From Methylococcaceae bacterium NSP1-1 (GTDB lineage Bacteria; Pseudomonadota; Gammaproteobacteria; Methylococcales; Methylomonadaceae), in NCBI GenBank assembly GCA_002256465.1, contig NQJG01000023.1, forward strand, positions 1 to 8,918: a stretch of DNA of 8,918 bases, read 5' to 3'. The notes below the pieces were generated by a model, which had not been told where the DNA came from, ran no database searches, and saw only the letters and a list, made by a program, of their open reading frames with translations. The first letter of the stretch is position 1. Every line of letters begins with the position of its first letter. This document shows positions 1-6,258 of this stretch, in pieces. The position numbers were made by a program, and so were the translations under genes.

Positions 1-59
1 GGCACGCTAACAGTCATTTTTCTGCTTAATTCTGATGTCTTTTCGACAGAAACTTGCAT
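1..59 (-). CDS. tig: Trigger factor, N-terminal 19 codons (partial)
   Basis: The minus-strand frame from ATG at 59-57 reads MQVSVEKTSELSRKMTVSV and runs off the left edge. This matches the characteristic opening of trigger factor, the ribosome-bound chaperone and peptidyl-prolyl isomerase that meets nascent chains at the exit tunnel; E. coli begins MQVSVETTQGLGRR. A good Shine-Dalgarno (GAGGT, 70-66 on the minus strand) lies 6 nt before the ATG and supports the start. Only the first strands of the ribosome-binding domain are present. The tRNA-Leu gene lies 103 bp upstream on the same strand, an arrangement common in Gammaproteobacteria. A TATAAA-like hexamer sits just upstream of the SD, but I cannot pair it with a good -35 box. 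The identification rests on 19 residues plus the context. Confidence 0.88.
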   Translation of the reverse strand, partial: MQVSVEKTSELSRKMTVSV

Positions 60-162
60 TTCTTTACCTCACACATTTATAGAAGAATTTTTATGAATAC
101 CGATAGACGGCTTAAAAGAACTGAAAACAGAACGACGAATCGTCCCATTTTATAGAATAAGG

Positions 163-247
<85 letters not shown>

Positions 248-265
248 ACTATGATTGAACGCGGC

Positions 266-294
266 ATTATAATTACTTATCGACCTTTTAACAA
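266..294 (-). promoter_or_regulatory. Sigma-70 promoter of tRNA-Leu
   Basis: On the minus strand, TTGTTA (294-289) and a perfect TATAAT (271-266) are separated by exactly 17 bp. The -10 box is followed at once by the GC-rich discriminator GCCGCG (265-260), typical of stable-RNA promoters under stringent control. The start point would fall near 259, leaving roughly a 12-nt leader before the mature tRNA 5' end at 247. Confidence 0.85.
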
Positions 295-321
295 GCTATA
301 ATTTCCAAAACTGATTCACAA

Positions 322-1217
322 TCAGACACTCACTTTTACATCAAAACCCAATAGCCGAATTTCATCGGCAAATGCATTTAATATTTCAGCAGACAAAGAT
401 TCCAACCGCGGCGCTTCCGGCTGCAACGAAGGTCTTGCTATGGTATACAACATCACTTGCGGTAAATTACAGCCACTTTTTTTAATTTTCCTCAACATAT
501 TAAGGTAGGCCTGCTTTTCCTTGTCAGTCAAACCTTGCTTGTCAATATCAAACAAACATGTTTGCAGCTTTGTCGTACATAACCCTGCTGAAAGCATCAG
601 CTTTTCCACACTTGTTTTGCAGCTTTGCCCTGAATTGTTGATTAAAGCCCTACCCTCTTCTGTAGCACTGTCCAGCTTAAACCAGACTTCTCCACCATAA
701 GACTTTAATATCTTCAAACCAGCCTGACTTCTCCACCATAAGACTTTAATATCTTCAAACCAGCCTGAACTTTAGCTTGATGAACCAAACTACCATTGGT
801 AATTAGTACATAATGACAGCGAGGTAAAACTCCCGCCTCCGTGGCTATTTTGCCAATCAGTTCAACTGCCTTGGCAAATTCTTTTAAGCTAGTCGGCTCG
901 CCATTACCTGCAATAGCAATATCTTTAATTATCCGTTTATCTTCATCAACCTGAAAACGCTCATAGAAATCACCATTGAGCACATCATCAAGAAAAAACC
1001 TTAACTCATCTTCCAATAACTTAAAATCCATTTCAGGTGCAGCACCGATTTTTAAATCCGGTACTTGGCAATAAATACAGCGCCAATTGCACGCATTATT
1101 AGTATTAAAATTTATACCTATGGACAAACCTCCCATGCGCCTGGATATAACCGGATAAACATATTTTAAACCGACAATATCGGAACGATGATTAGTTACT
1201 GTTAATTTTGACACCAT
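322..1217 (-). pseudogene. Radical SAM protein, frameshifted by a 41-bp tandem duplication
   Basis: Two minus-strand frames make up one gene. The 5' part (1217-714, 167 codons) carries the radical SAM 4Fe-4S motif CNWRCIYC, with cysteines 43, 47 and 50 (CX3CX2C), and a SAM-binding GNGEPT-type segment near residues 104-109. It then runs into the second copy of a duplicated 41-bp unit and stops at TGA 716-714. The 3' part (open to the stop at 324-322) resumes the protein at ILKSYGGEVWFKLDS. Removing one 41-bp unit restores a single frame of 284 aa, so the ancestral gene is clear. The family resembles the stand-alone radical SAM Fe-S oxidoreductases related to COG0731 (wyosine-synthase-like); the bacterial function is not known to me. 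No good Shine-Dalgarno is visible before the ATG. The gene is broken as read, unless the duplication is an assembly artefact or can collapse back. The 3' ORF has only a TTG candidate start, so independent translation is unlikely. Confidence 0.85.
685..768. repeat. 41-bp perfect tandem duplication
   Basis: Positions 685-727 and 726-768 are identical over 43 nt at an offset of 41 bp, so two full 41-bp units stand head to tail with a 2-bp microhomology at the junction. Since 41 is not a multiple of three, the duplication shifts the reading frame of the radical SAM gene that contains it. The absence of any mismatch between the copies points to a recent event. Confidence 0.97.
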
Positions 1218-1582
1218 AATTTGCTTTGAAGTAATTTTTAATCACATTATTCTACGGTGTTCTATAGCTTTAATTTAAGTTATTTGAAATCTTTTGTGCT
1301 AAGTTTTTATTTACTTTCACCTCAAACACAAAACCTGCAGAAAAATAAAACTACGAAAGTGAGTGACCCCATTTTCCATGAGAGCATCAAAGGAAGCAGC
1401 ATCAATTTCATCAATAAGAACTATATGCCAAGAACTTTAAAGCAACTTACTTGCTACCCATTCACTGATAGTCTAGTATTTGCTATAAGTTAGCCACCAT
1501 CGCCAATTTTTCTCACATATAAAACATCTAGGGCAAGGGTTTAAACCACTACACTTAGAAACCAACATTAAGGAAATATACA
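1218..1582. other. A+T-rich region without a convincing gene; possible coding remnant
   Basis: These 365 bp separate the radical SAM pseudogene from the lipoprotein gene. The plus frame at 1257-1493 (78 codons, GTG start, no Shine-Dalgarno) has a composition that does not look like a real protein. On the minus strand, one frame reads TISEWVASKLL (1472-1440), a stop, then 39 codons (1436-1320) including WHIVLIDEIDAASFDALMEN. This has protein-like composition and a Walker-B-like run (VLIDEID), so it may be a decayed gene end, but I cannot name a family. The region should also hold the promoters of the flanking divergent genes. A TATAAA hexamer lies at 1518-1523, and a 10-bp palindrome GGTTTAAACC at 1538-1547 just upstream of the lipoprotein gene could be a regulator site. 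None of these is firm. Confidence 0.3.
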
Positions 1583-2317
1583 ATGTTAAAAAAAGCTACA
1601 ATCCTTATCCCAGCACTTTTAATTGCGACATTGAGCGGATGCAGTTCGACTTATCGTTTCTTCAAAGCTCAAACCTACCTCAATACTGATCTGATCGAAG
1701 CTAGCTATGATGCTACAGATGAACTTAAAGACCAACTTTGCCGAAAGATCCCGAAAGGCTCTCTGATTGTGGTTAGTACGCTGCTCAATGCTAAAAAAGA
1801 TCCAAATGAGACATCATCATTTGGTCGCATAATTTCAAATCAGATCGCTACCTCCCTACATAATTCAGGTTATCAAATTATCGCCCTGGATTTACCAATC
1901 GATCTTTTTATGATGAAAGAAGATGGCGAGTTACATCTTTCCGAAGAAGACAAAGCCCTGCTCAGACGTTTTAACGCAGCTATCATGGTAGGCGGAGTGT
2001 ATGCACCAGGAAAGCAAAACGCCTACGTTTCTCTTCGTGCAGTCAATAGATTTACCAGGCATGTAATCGCATCAACTGATTTTTCTGTAGTTCTTGGACC
2101 TGATGTAAAAAATCTATTAAAAAGCAAAGGTACTGACTCTACCTCCCTTATACCTACTGGATCACCTGGCTCTGTTGCCGAACCCAATGCAGAAGAATCT
2201 GCGCCAACTGCGAACGATACCGCTCCAACTGTGGAAAGCGAGCCCCTCAAGTTGGAAGAAACACCTGCTAACAATCCCGCTGCAGGCGTGAAAAGCTTCC
2301 CCTCCCAGATGGAATAA
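1583..2317 (+). CDS. FlgO-domain outer-membrane lipoprotein
   Basis: The 244-aa product begins with a lipoprotein signal peptide whose lipobox is LSGC, with cleavage and acylation at Cys20. Residue +2 is Ser, which in Gammaproteobacteria favours sorting to the outer membrane. Residues about 35-172 match the FlgO-type fold: a basic helix, the strand SLIVVSTLLNA (60-70), then SSFGRIISNQIATSLHNSGY (78-97) and the strand AAIMVGGVY (132-140). The last 65 residues are rich in Pro, Ala, Glu, Ser and Thr and probably disordered. FlgO is known as a flagellar outer-membrane lipoprotein in Vibrio, but FlgO-domain proteins occur widely outside flagellar loci and no flagellar gene is nearby, so a general envelope role is more likely. 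The start is supported by AAGGA (1570-1574), 8 nt before the ATG. It converges with the SUMF1-fold gene, leaving 53 bp between stops with no clear terminator. Confidence 0.8.
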   Translation: MLKKATILIPALLIATLSGCSSTYRFFKAQTYLNTDLIEASYDATDELKDQLCRKIPKGSLIVVSTLLNAKKDPNETSSFGRIISNQIATSLHNSGYQIIALDLPIDLFMMKEDGELHLSEEDKALLRRFNAAIMVGGVYAPGKQNAYVSLRAVNRFTRHVIASTDFSVVLGPDVKNLLKSKGTDSTSLIPTGSPGSVAEPNAEESAPTANDTAPTVESEPLKLEETPANNPAAGVKSFPSQME

Positions 2318-2370
2318 ATATCACCCAATCGACTGAATATGTATCAGCTCAAAAAAATGAATCACCTGTC

Positions 2371-3363
2371 CTAACGCATTCTGACTAGCCGAAACCCCTG
2401 ATTAGCCTGGCGCGACCAGGCTACACCCCAGTTACGATAGGCGGCGCGCACTCTGACCGCATCAGCGTTCCAGCCGCCGCCACGGATTGAGATCAATTCA
2501 TCACTACCTGGTTTTATATCGGAGCATACTGCTTCAGCACCGGTATACTTTTCCTCATATTTTGAGCAGGTCCATTCCCACACATTGCCCAACATATCAT
2601 GCAAACCAAATTTATTAGCCCGAAACGCACTGACTGTCGCTGTAAAAAAATAACCATCTTCACAATTATGTGTCTGGGGCCATTTGACAGGGCCTGATTG
2701 GGTATTGTCTGCTACATTGGCATAACTACAGGCTATATCCGGATTATTACCCCAATAGCGTGCAGTTGCTGTCCCTGCTCTGGCCGCATATTCCCATTCG
2801 GCTTCCGTTGGCAACCTATATTCCTGGCCTGTTTCTTTATTAAGCCATTGAATATAAGCCCTGACATCATCCAGGCTAACACAAGTTACCGGGGCATTAG
2901 CAATTAAGGCAATCCCTCGAACAGGCACCTGCCAATTTGCCCATGGCCACCAATTCCAGTGCTTTTCAGATTCTTTTTGATAACTCCAACAGCCGGATTC
3001 TCCAGTATTTCGCTCAGCATCGGTAATAAAATGGGTAGCAGTTATAAACTTTCTAAACTCTTCTACAGTAATTTCATTTTTAGCCAACCTGAATCCCTTA
3101 ACACAAACCCTGTGCACAACTTCATCAGTGCCGCGCCCTTCTTCTGTTTCCGGACTACCCATTTGAAAACACCCGGGTGGAATATTAACTACCTGAGGGA
3201 TAACAACGAAGCTATTCTGTTGCTGCGGTATTCTTAACGGCTGAACTAGCCTTTTGCTGGGCTCTTGATTGGCATACGTTTTGACCGGATCAGCTTTTAC
3301 GATGCAGGGAAAAGAACACAGCATTAAACTTAAAAGCAGGTAGTCAGCTTTAGTGATAGGCAT
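2371..3363 (-). CDS. Exported SUMF1/FGE-sulfatase-fold protein, probably non-catalytic
   Basis: The 330-aa product opens with a hydrophobic signal peptide (LLLSLMLCSFPCIVKA) and is predicted to be exported to the periplasm. A SUMF1-type domain fills residues about 55-330: IPPGCFQMGSPETEEGRGTD, then EITVEEFRKFI, PVTCVSLDDVRAYIQWLNK, YRLPTEAEWEYAARAG, FGLHDMLGNVWEWT, RGGGWNADAVRVRAAYR and GFRLVR. This is the formylglycine-generating-enzyme fold. True FGE uses a cysteine pair in the GGSF-C-x4-C region; here that segment is GGGWNADAVRVRAAYR without cysteine, so sulfatase activation is unlikely. Related domains serve as binding or accessory modules, and the role here is unknown. I chose ATG at 3363; an in-frame GTG at 3375 would add four residues. 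Neither has a clear Shine-Dalgarno. The gene is divergent from the tetR-type gene and convergent with the FlgO-domain gene. Other cysteines are present and could form periplasmic disulfides. Confidence 0.82.
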   Translation of the reverse strand: MPITKADYLLLSLMLCSFPCIVKADPVKTYANQEPSKRLVQPLRIPQQQNSFVVIPQVVNIPPGCFQMGSPETEEGRGTDEVVHRVCVKGFRLAKNEITVEEFRKFITATHFITDAERNTGESGCWSYQKESEKHWNWWPWANWQVPVRGIALIANAPVTCVSLDDVRAYIQWLNKETGQEYRLPTEAEWEYAARAGTATARYWGNNPDIACSYANVADNTQSGPVKWPQTHNCEDGYFFTATVSAFRANKFGLHDMLGNVWEWTCSKYEEKYTGAEAVCSDIKPGSDELISIRGGGWNADAVRVRAAYRNWGVAWSRQANQGFRLVRMR

Positions 3364-3541
3364 TGTTGAAATCACGAAGTTACGAATGTTGAAATTATCG
3401 CATTTTTTGCATGCAACACCGTTGATCTATTATTCAACATTATTGTATGCAGTGCCTAAATCAATGTTTTTAACAGGGTCCCGCATGAATTTTTCCTCGA
3501 AACATCTGTTGCTATGTAAACAGTATGATTTTACAATCATC

Positions 3542-3557
3542 TTAAACAACTGTTTAA
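3542..3557. promoter_or_regulatory. Candidate operator of the TetR/CecR-type repressor
   Basis: TTAAACA-AC-TGTTTAA is a perfect 7-bp inverted repeat with a 2-bp spacer, 13 bp before the repressor ATG. A size of about 16 bp and full dyad symmetry fit TetR-family operators. A plausible -10 box (TATGAT, 3524-3529) lies just upstream, which would put the operator at the start point and let a bound dimer block the operon; the -35 is not convincing. A second small inverted repeat (ATGATT/AATCAT, 3525-3540) overlaps the -10 box. The assignment is inferred from position and symmetry. Confidence 0.55.
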
Positions 3558-3570
3558 TACAACCGTTAGA

Positions 3571-4224
3571 ATGACTCAATTAGCTGCCACCGAACCCGCG
3601 TTTGATCGCCTGCTCCACGTTGCCATAGAAGTTTTTGCCGAATGCGGTTTTCGTGAGGCTACCGTGCGAGAGATTTGCTCCAGAGCTAATGTTAACGTAG
3701 CATCAGTAAATTACTATTTCCGTAGCAAAGAAGCACTTTATGCACAGGCATTGACCTTTGCCTTTCAAGAAGCAAATCGACTGCATCCACAAGATGACGC
3801 TCTCGATAAAAGCCTGCCTCCGGAACAACGTCTTGCATTATTTATCAAACATTTTTTGCATAAATTGCTGGACGACAGCCATTTAGGCCTCCACAGCAAA
3901 CTGATTGCCCGTGAAATTGCCGACCCTACCAAAGCATTAGATGAAATTATCGAAACAACCATTGCTCCGCAATTTACCCTGTTGCAAGAAATCATCCAAC
4001 AAATTCTGGGAGCTCATACCGATAAAATGATCGTGCAGCGTTGCCTGCTCAGCATTTTTGGCCAGTGCCTGATGTTTAAACACTCCCGCTCGATTATTGA
4101 CCGCTTATATCCTGAATTGATAGCTAATGATTCGGCCATACAAGCTGGCGCTGAACATATCGCGCAGTTTTCATTAGCCGCCCTAACCCGGTTCACCCAA
4201 CAAAACGAGAGACTAAATTCATGA
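3571..4224 (+). CDS. TetR/AcrR-family repressor, CecR (YbiH)-like
   Basis: The 217-aa product has the TetR N-terminal DNA-binding domain at residues about 10-56, with the helix-turn-helix TVREICSRANVNVASVNYYF (31-50) followed by the family's typical FRSKEALY. The ligand-binding part (about 80-210), with HLGLHSKLIAREIADPT and QCLMFKHSR, resembles the CecR-type C-terminal domain (formerly DUF1956). In E. coli, CecR (YbiH) is encoded upstream of the ybhG-F-S-R ABC efflux genes, and here it is likewise the first gene of an exporter operon. Its stop codon overlaps the permease ATG (ATGA, 4221-4224), so the two are co-transcribed and probably translationally coupled. Autoregulation through the palindrome at 3542-3557 is likely. 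The Shine-Dalgarno is weak. The effector is unknown. Confidence 0.88.
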   Translation: MTQLAATEPAFDRLLHVAIEVFAECGFREATVREICSRANVNVASVNYYFRSKEALYAQALTFAFQEANRLHPQDDALDKSLPPEQRLALFIKHFLHKLLDDSHLGLHSKLIAREIADPTKALDEIIETTIAPQFTLLQEIIQQILGAHTDKMIVQRCLLSIFGQCLMFKHSRSIIDRLYPELIANDSAIQAGAEHIAQFSLAALTRFTQQNERLNS

Positions 4225-5381
4225 ATCACATTGCCTTAAAAATGCTGATGGGTGATAAAGGTAAATATCTCGGCATTGTTATGGGGCTGACATTTGCCTC
4301 GTTGATTATGACCCAACAACCGGCTATTTTTTTGGGAATCATGTCACGCACTTACAGTTTTATTTCGGACGTCGGCTTGCCTGATATTTGGGTGATGGAT
4401 CCGAAAGTGCAATTTGTTGATGACATCAAGCCCTTGCAGGACACGGAACTTTATCGCGTACGGGGTATTTCCGGTGTGGAATGGGCGATGCCGATGTACA
4501 AGGGACTGCTAAAAGCGCGTCTTTTCGATGGTAGATTTCAAACCTGCAATGTTGTGGGTTTGGACGATGCGACTTTAATCGGTGGCCCGCCCGTTATGCT
4601 GGAAGGAAAGATTGATGATTTGCGCCGTAGCGACAGTGTTATCGTCGATATTGACGGAGCCAGAGATAAATTGGGAAAACCTTCGCCGATACCCGGCGGC
4701 AAACCCATTCCTCTAAAGATAGGCGACAGTCTGGAGCTAAATGACCGCCGCGCGATCGTCGTTGGTATTGCTAAAGTCACACGGACCTTTCAATCCCAGC
4801 CAGTAATCTACACGACTTATTCCCGCGCCAAGAGTTACGCACCCCGTGAACGCAAGCTTTTGTCTTTTGTTTTGGTTAAAGCAAAAAAAGGCCAGGATCT
4901 TGCCGAACTAACCCGCCGCATCCGTGAAACAACGGGGTTAGCGGCTTATACGCAAGAAGAGTTTAAGACTCTCTCTTTCGAATATTTTATACACAACACG
5001 GGTATTCCGATCAATTTCGGTACTTCAGTACTTTTGGGCTTTATTGTCGGTGCAGCCATTGCGGGCCAGACTTTTTATAATTTCACCCTGGGAAACCTGA
5101 TGCAATTCGGCGTGCTAAAAGCAATGGGCACCAGCAACTGGACCTTACTCCGCATGATTTTATTACAGGCGGTCCTGGTCGGCAGTATCGGTTATGGTTT
5201 AGGCGTAGGTTTGACTGCATTATTCGGCTTCGCCATGCGTCATACCATTCTGGCATTCAAGTTTCCCTGGCAACTGCTGCTGTTCAGCGGTGCCGGCGTC
5301 AGCCTGATCTGCGTCTTTGCTGCGGTCATCAGCATAGTCAAAGTGATTCGTTTGGAACCCGCGATTGTTTTTAAAGGCTAA
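4221..5381 (+). CDS. ABC transporter permease, FtsX/MacB fold (DevC-like)
   Basis: The 386-aa inner-membrane protein has the layout of type VII ABC permeases: one N-terminal membrane helix (about residues 17-38), a large periplasmic domain (about 45-260), then three helices (about 264-286, 311-337 and 348-374) forming the FtsX-like domain. The segment FGVLKAMGTSNWTLLRMILL (297-316) corresponds to the cytoplasmic coupling helix that contacts the ATPase. The C-terminus RLEPAIVFKG is typical of the family. DevC of cyanobacteria and MacB are well-known relatives. MacB is fused to its ATPase; here the ATPase is a separate gene, as in the DevBCA type. With only one permease gene present, a homodimer is expected. 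The gene starts inside the repressor stop (ATGA overlap) and ends 3 bp before the ATPase ATG. These exporters transmit force to the adaptor rather than threading substrate through the membrane domain. The substrate is not predictable. Confidence 0.87.
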   Translation: MNHIALKMLMGDKGKYLGIVMGLTFASLIMTQQPAIFLGIMSRTYSFISDVGLPDIWVMDPKVQFVDDIKPLQDTELYRVRGISGVEWAMPMYKGLLKARLFDGRFQTCNVVGLDDATLIGGPPVMLEGKIDDLRRSDSVIVDIDGARDKLGKPSPIPGGKPIPLKIGDSLELNDRRAIVVGIAKVTRTFQSQPVIYTTYSRAKSYAPRERKLLSFVLVKAKKGQDLAELTRRIRETTGLAAYTQEEFKTLSFEYFIHNTGIPINFGTSVLLGFIVGAAIAGQTFYNFTLGNLMQFGVLKAMGTSNWTLLRMILLQAVLVGSIGYGLGVGLTALFGFAMRHTILAFKFPWQLLLFSGAGVSLICVFAAVISIVKVIRLEPAIVFKG

Positions 5382-5384
5382 ACC

Positions 5385-6074
5385 ATGAATCCAGCAGTAC
5401 GCTGCCAGAATGTAATCAAGGTTTATGATACTGGCGGCCAAAAAGTTACCGCTCTTAACGGTATCAATCTGGATATTGCTGCGGGTGAACTGATGATGCT
5501 GGTCGGCCCATCCGGCTGCGGCAAGACGACCCTGATTTCAGTGATCGCAGGCATTCTCGATCAAGATGAGGGAAGTTGTGAAGTATTTGGCGAGAATTTA
5601 CTCAATATGCGCAGCAGGGACAAACTAAATTTCAGGGCGCATAACATCGGTTTCGTGTTTCAGGCGTTTAACCTGTTGCCCTCGCTAAATGCTGCAGAAA
5701 ATGTGTCAGTTCCGCTGATCATCAATGGTATGAAACGCGTTGAAGCGGAGCGTAAGGCAATAACTGTACTTGAGCATGTCGGTCTGGGGGAGCGCTGGAC
5801 ATCCTTACCCTCACAACTTTCAGGCGGGCAGCAACAACGCGTCGCAATTGCCCGTGCCTTGGTACATAGCCCACGACTCATCGTATGCGACGAACCCACC
5901 AGCGCACTTGACCATGAAACCGGACGCAATGTGATGACACTGCTTAAGGACGTAGCCATGCACAAGGACCGCACGTTGGTGATTGTCACCCATGACGCGC
6001 GTATTTTTGACTTCGCCGACCGCATTGCAGAAATGGATGACGGGCATATTATTAAGGTGAAAGATTCAAGGTGA
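5385..6074 (+). CDS. ABC transporter ATPase, MacB/LolD/DevA type
   Basis: The 229-aa product is a complete nucleotide-binding domain that powers the permease. Visible motifs are Walker A GPSGCGKTT (41-49), Q-loop FVFQAFNLLPSL (Gln93), signature LSGGQQQRVAIARAL (145-159), Walker B LIVCDEPTSALD with catalytic Glu170, and H-loop VTHD (His203). All catalytic residues are intact. The AFNLLPSLNAAENV region and overall length are typical of the MacB/LolD/DevA subfamily that pairs with FtsX-type permeases. The gene begins 3 bp after the permease stop. The final codons and the TGA stop (6072-6074) lie within the left arm of an inverted repeat that occupies the following intergenic space, so the last residues (DSR) may have been supplied by that element. 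Confidence 0.95.
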   Translation: MNPAVRCQNVIKVYDTGGQKVTALNGINLDIAAGELMMLVGPSGCGKTTLISVIAGILDQDEGSCEVFGENLLNMRSRDKLNFRAHNIGFVFQAFNLLPSLNAAENVSVPLIINGMKRVEAERKAITVLEHVGLGERWTSLPSQLSGGQQQRVAIARALVHSPRLIVCDEPTSALDHETGRNVMTLLKDVAMHKDRTLVIVTHDARIFDFADRIAEMDDGHIIKVKDSR

Positions 6075-6075
6075 A

Positions 6076-6101
6076 AGGAGAAAAAAGTGCATTCACCGTA
6101 A
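6076..6101 (+). other. Strong Shine-Dalgarno followed by a 4-codon GTG mini-ORF
   Basis: Immediately after the ATPase stop stands AGGAG (6076-6080), 6 nt before a GTG (6087-6089) that opens the frame M-H-S-P and stops at TAA 6099-6101. This is the best-placed ribosome-binding site near this junction, yet the frame it opens is only four codons, while the real adaptor ATG at 6259 has no visible Shine-Dalgarno. It may be the relic of an ancestral adaptor start separated by the inserted repeat, or a leader peptide. Confidence 0.35.
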
Positions 6102-6110
6102 GTGCTCACC

Positions 6111-6131
6111 TCCCCCTTTGTAAAAGGGGGA
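6111..6131 (+). other. 9-bp stem-loop in the intergenic repeat
   Basis: TCCCCCTTT (6111-6119) pairs perfectly with AAAGGGGGA (6123-6131) around a 3-nt loop. It is very stable but not followed by a T-run, so it does not look like an intrinsic terminator. It could protect the upstream mRNA from 3' exonucleases or reduce read-through into the adaptor and outer-membrane genes. Confidence 0.7.
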
Positions 6132-6258
6132 TTGAGGCGGATTTATCTAATAACTCCCCTACCCCCTCGGCAACTACTCCATATGTTGCTCTACCTCCTG
6201 CTTCCATACAGTCTTCTTTTCCAAAGAGGGGGGCTTGATTGCACCTTGAACCTTAACT

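Larger units (their letters stand above)
6052..6256. repeat. Nested inverted-repeat element between ATPase and adaptor genes
   Basis: The outer arms are TTCAAGGTG (6065-6073) and CACCTTGAA (6242-6250), a perfect 9-bp inverted repeat. It is flanked outward by TTAAGG (6052-6057) and CCTTAA (6251-6256), with a 7-nt offset on the left. Inside are a strong hairpin (6111-6131) and a second pairing CCCCCTC (6162-6168) with GAGGGGG (6226-6232). The sequence after the hairpin has the C-run/G-run character of dispersed REP or MITE elements. I see no ORF, so it is either a non-autonomous insertion or a structured RNA leader. The left arm contains the ATPase stop codon and the right arm ends 2 nt before the adaptor ATG. 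I see no clear target-site duplication. Confidence 0.55.

Noticed and set aside
322..717. Independent small gene downstream of the frameshift
   Set aside because: The only early start is a TTG inside the duplicated unit with no ribosome-binding site, and the translation continues the radical SAM protein once one 41-bp unit is removed.
1257..1493. Plus-strand 78-codon ORF
   Set aside because: It starts at GTG without a Shine-Dalgarno, has a composition typical of translated A+T-rich spacer, and resembles no family I know. The opposite strand there looks more protein-like.
2023..2328. Minus-strand 101-codon ORF opposite the lipoprotein tail
   Set aside because: It is a shadow of the low-complexity Pro/Ala/Glu tail of the FlgO-domain gene and has no independent support.
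3353..3574. Plus-strand 73-codon ORF ending at the repressor start
   Set aside because: It crosses the start of the SUMF1-fold gene and the divergent promoter region, has no ribosome-binding site and no recognisable domain.
5660..6109. Minus-strand 149-codon ORF opposite the ATPase gene
   Set aside because: It is antisense to a gene with fully conserved ABC motifs; the Ser/Arg-rich translation is a shadow of that coding frame.
6111..6131. Stem-loop as an intrinsic terminator within the operon
   Set aside because: No T-run follows the stem; the downstream bases are ATTGAGGCGG. It is better read as part of the repeat element.
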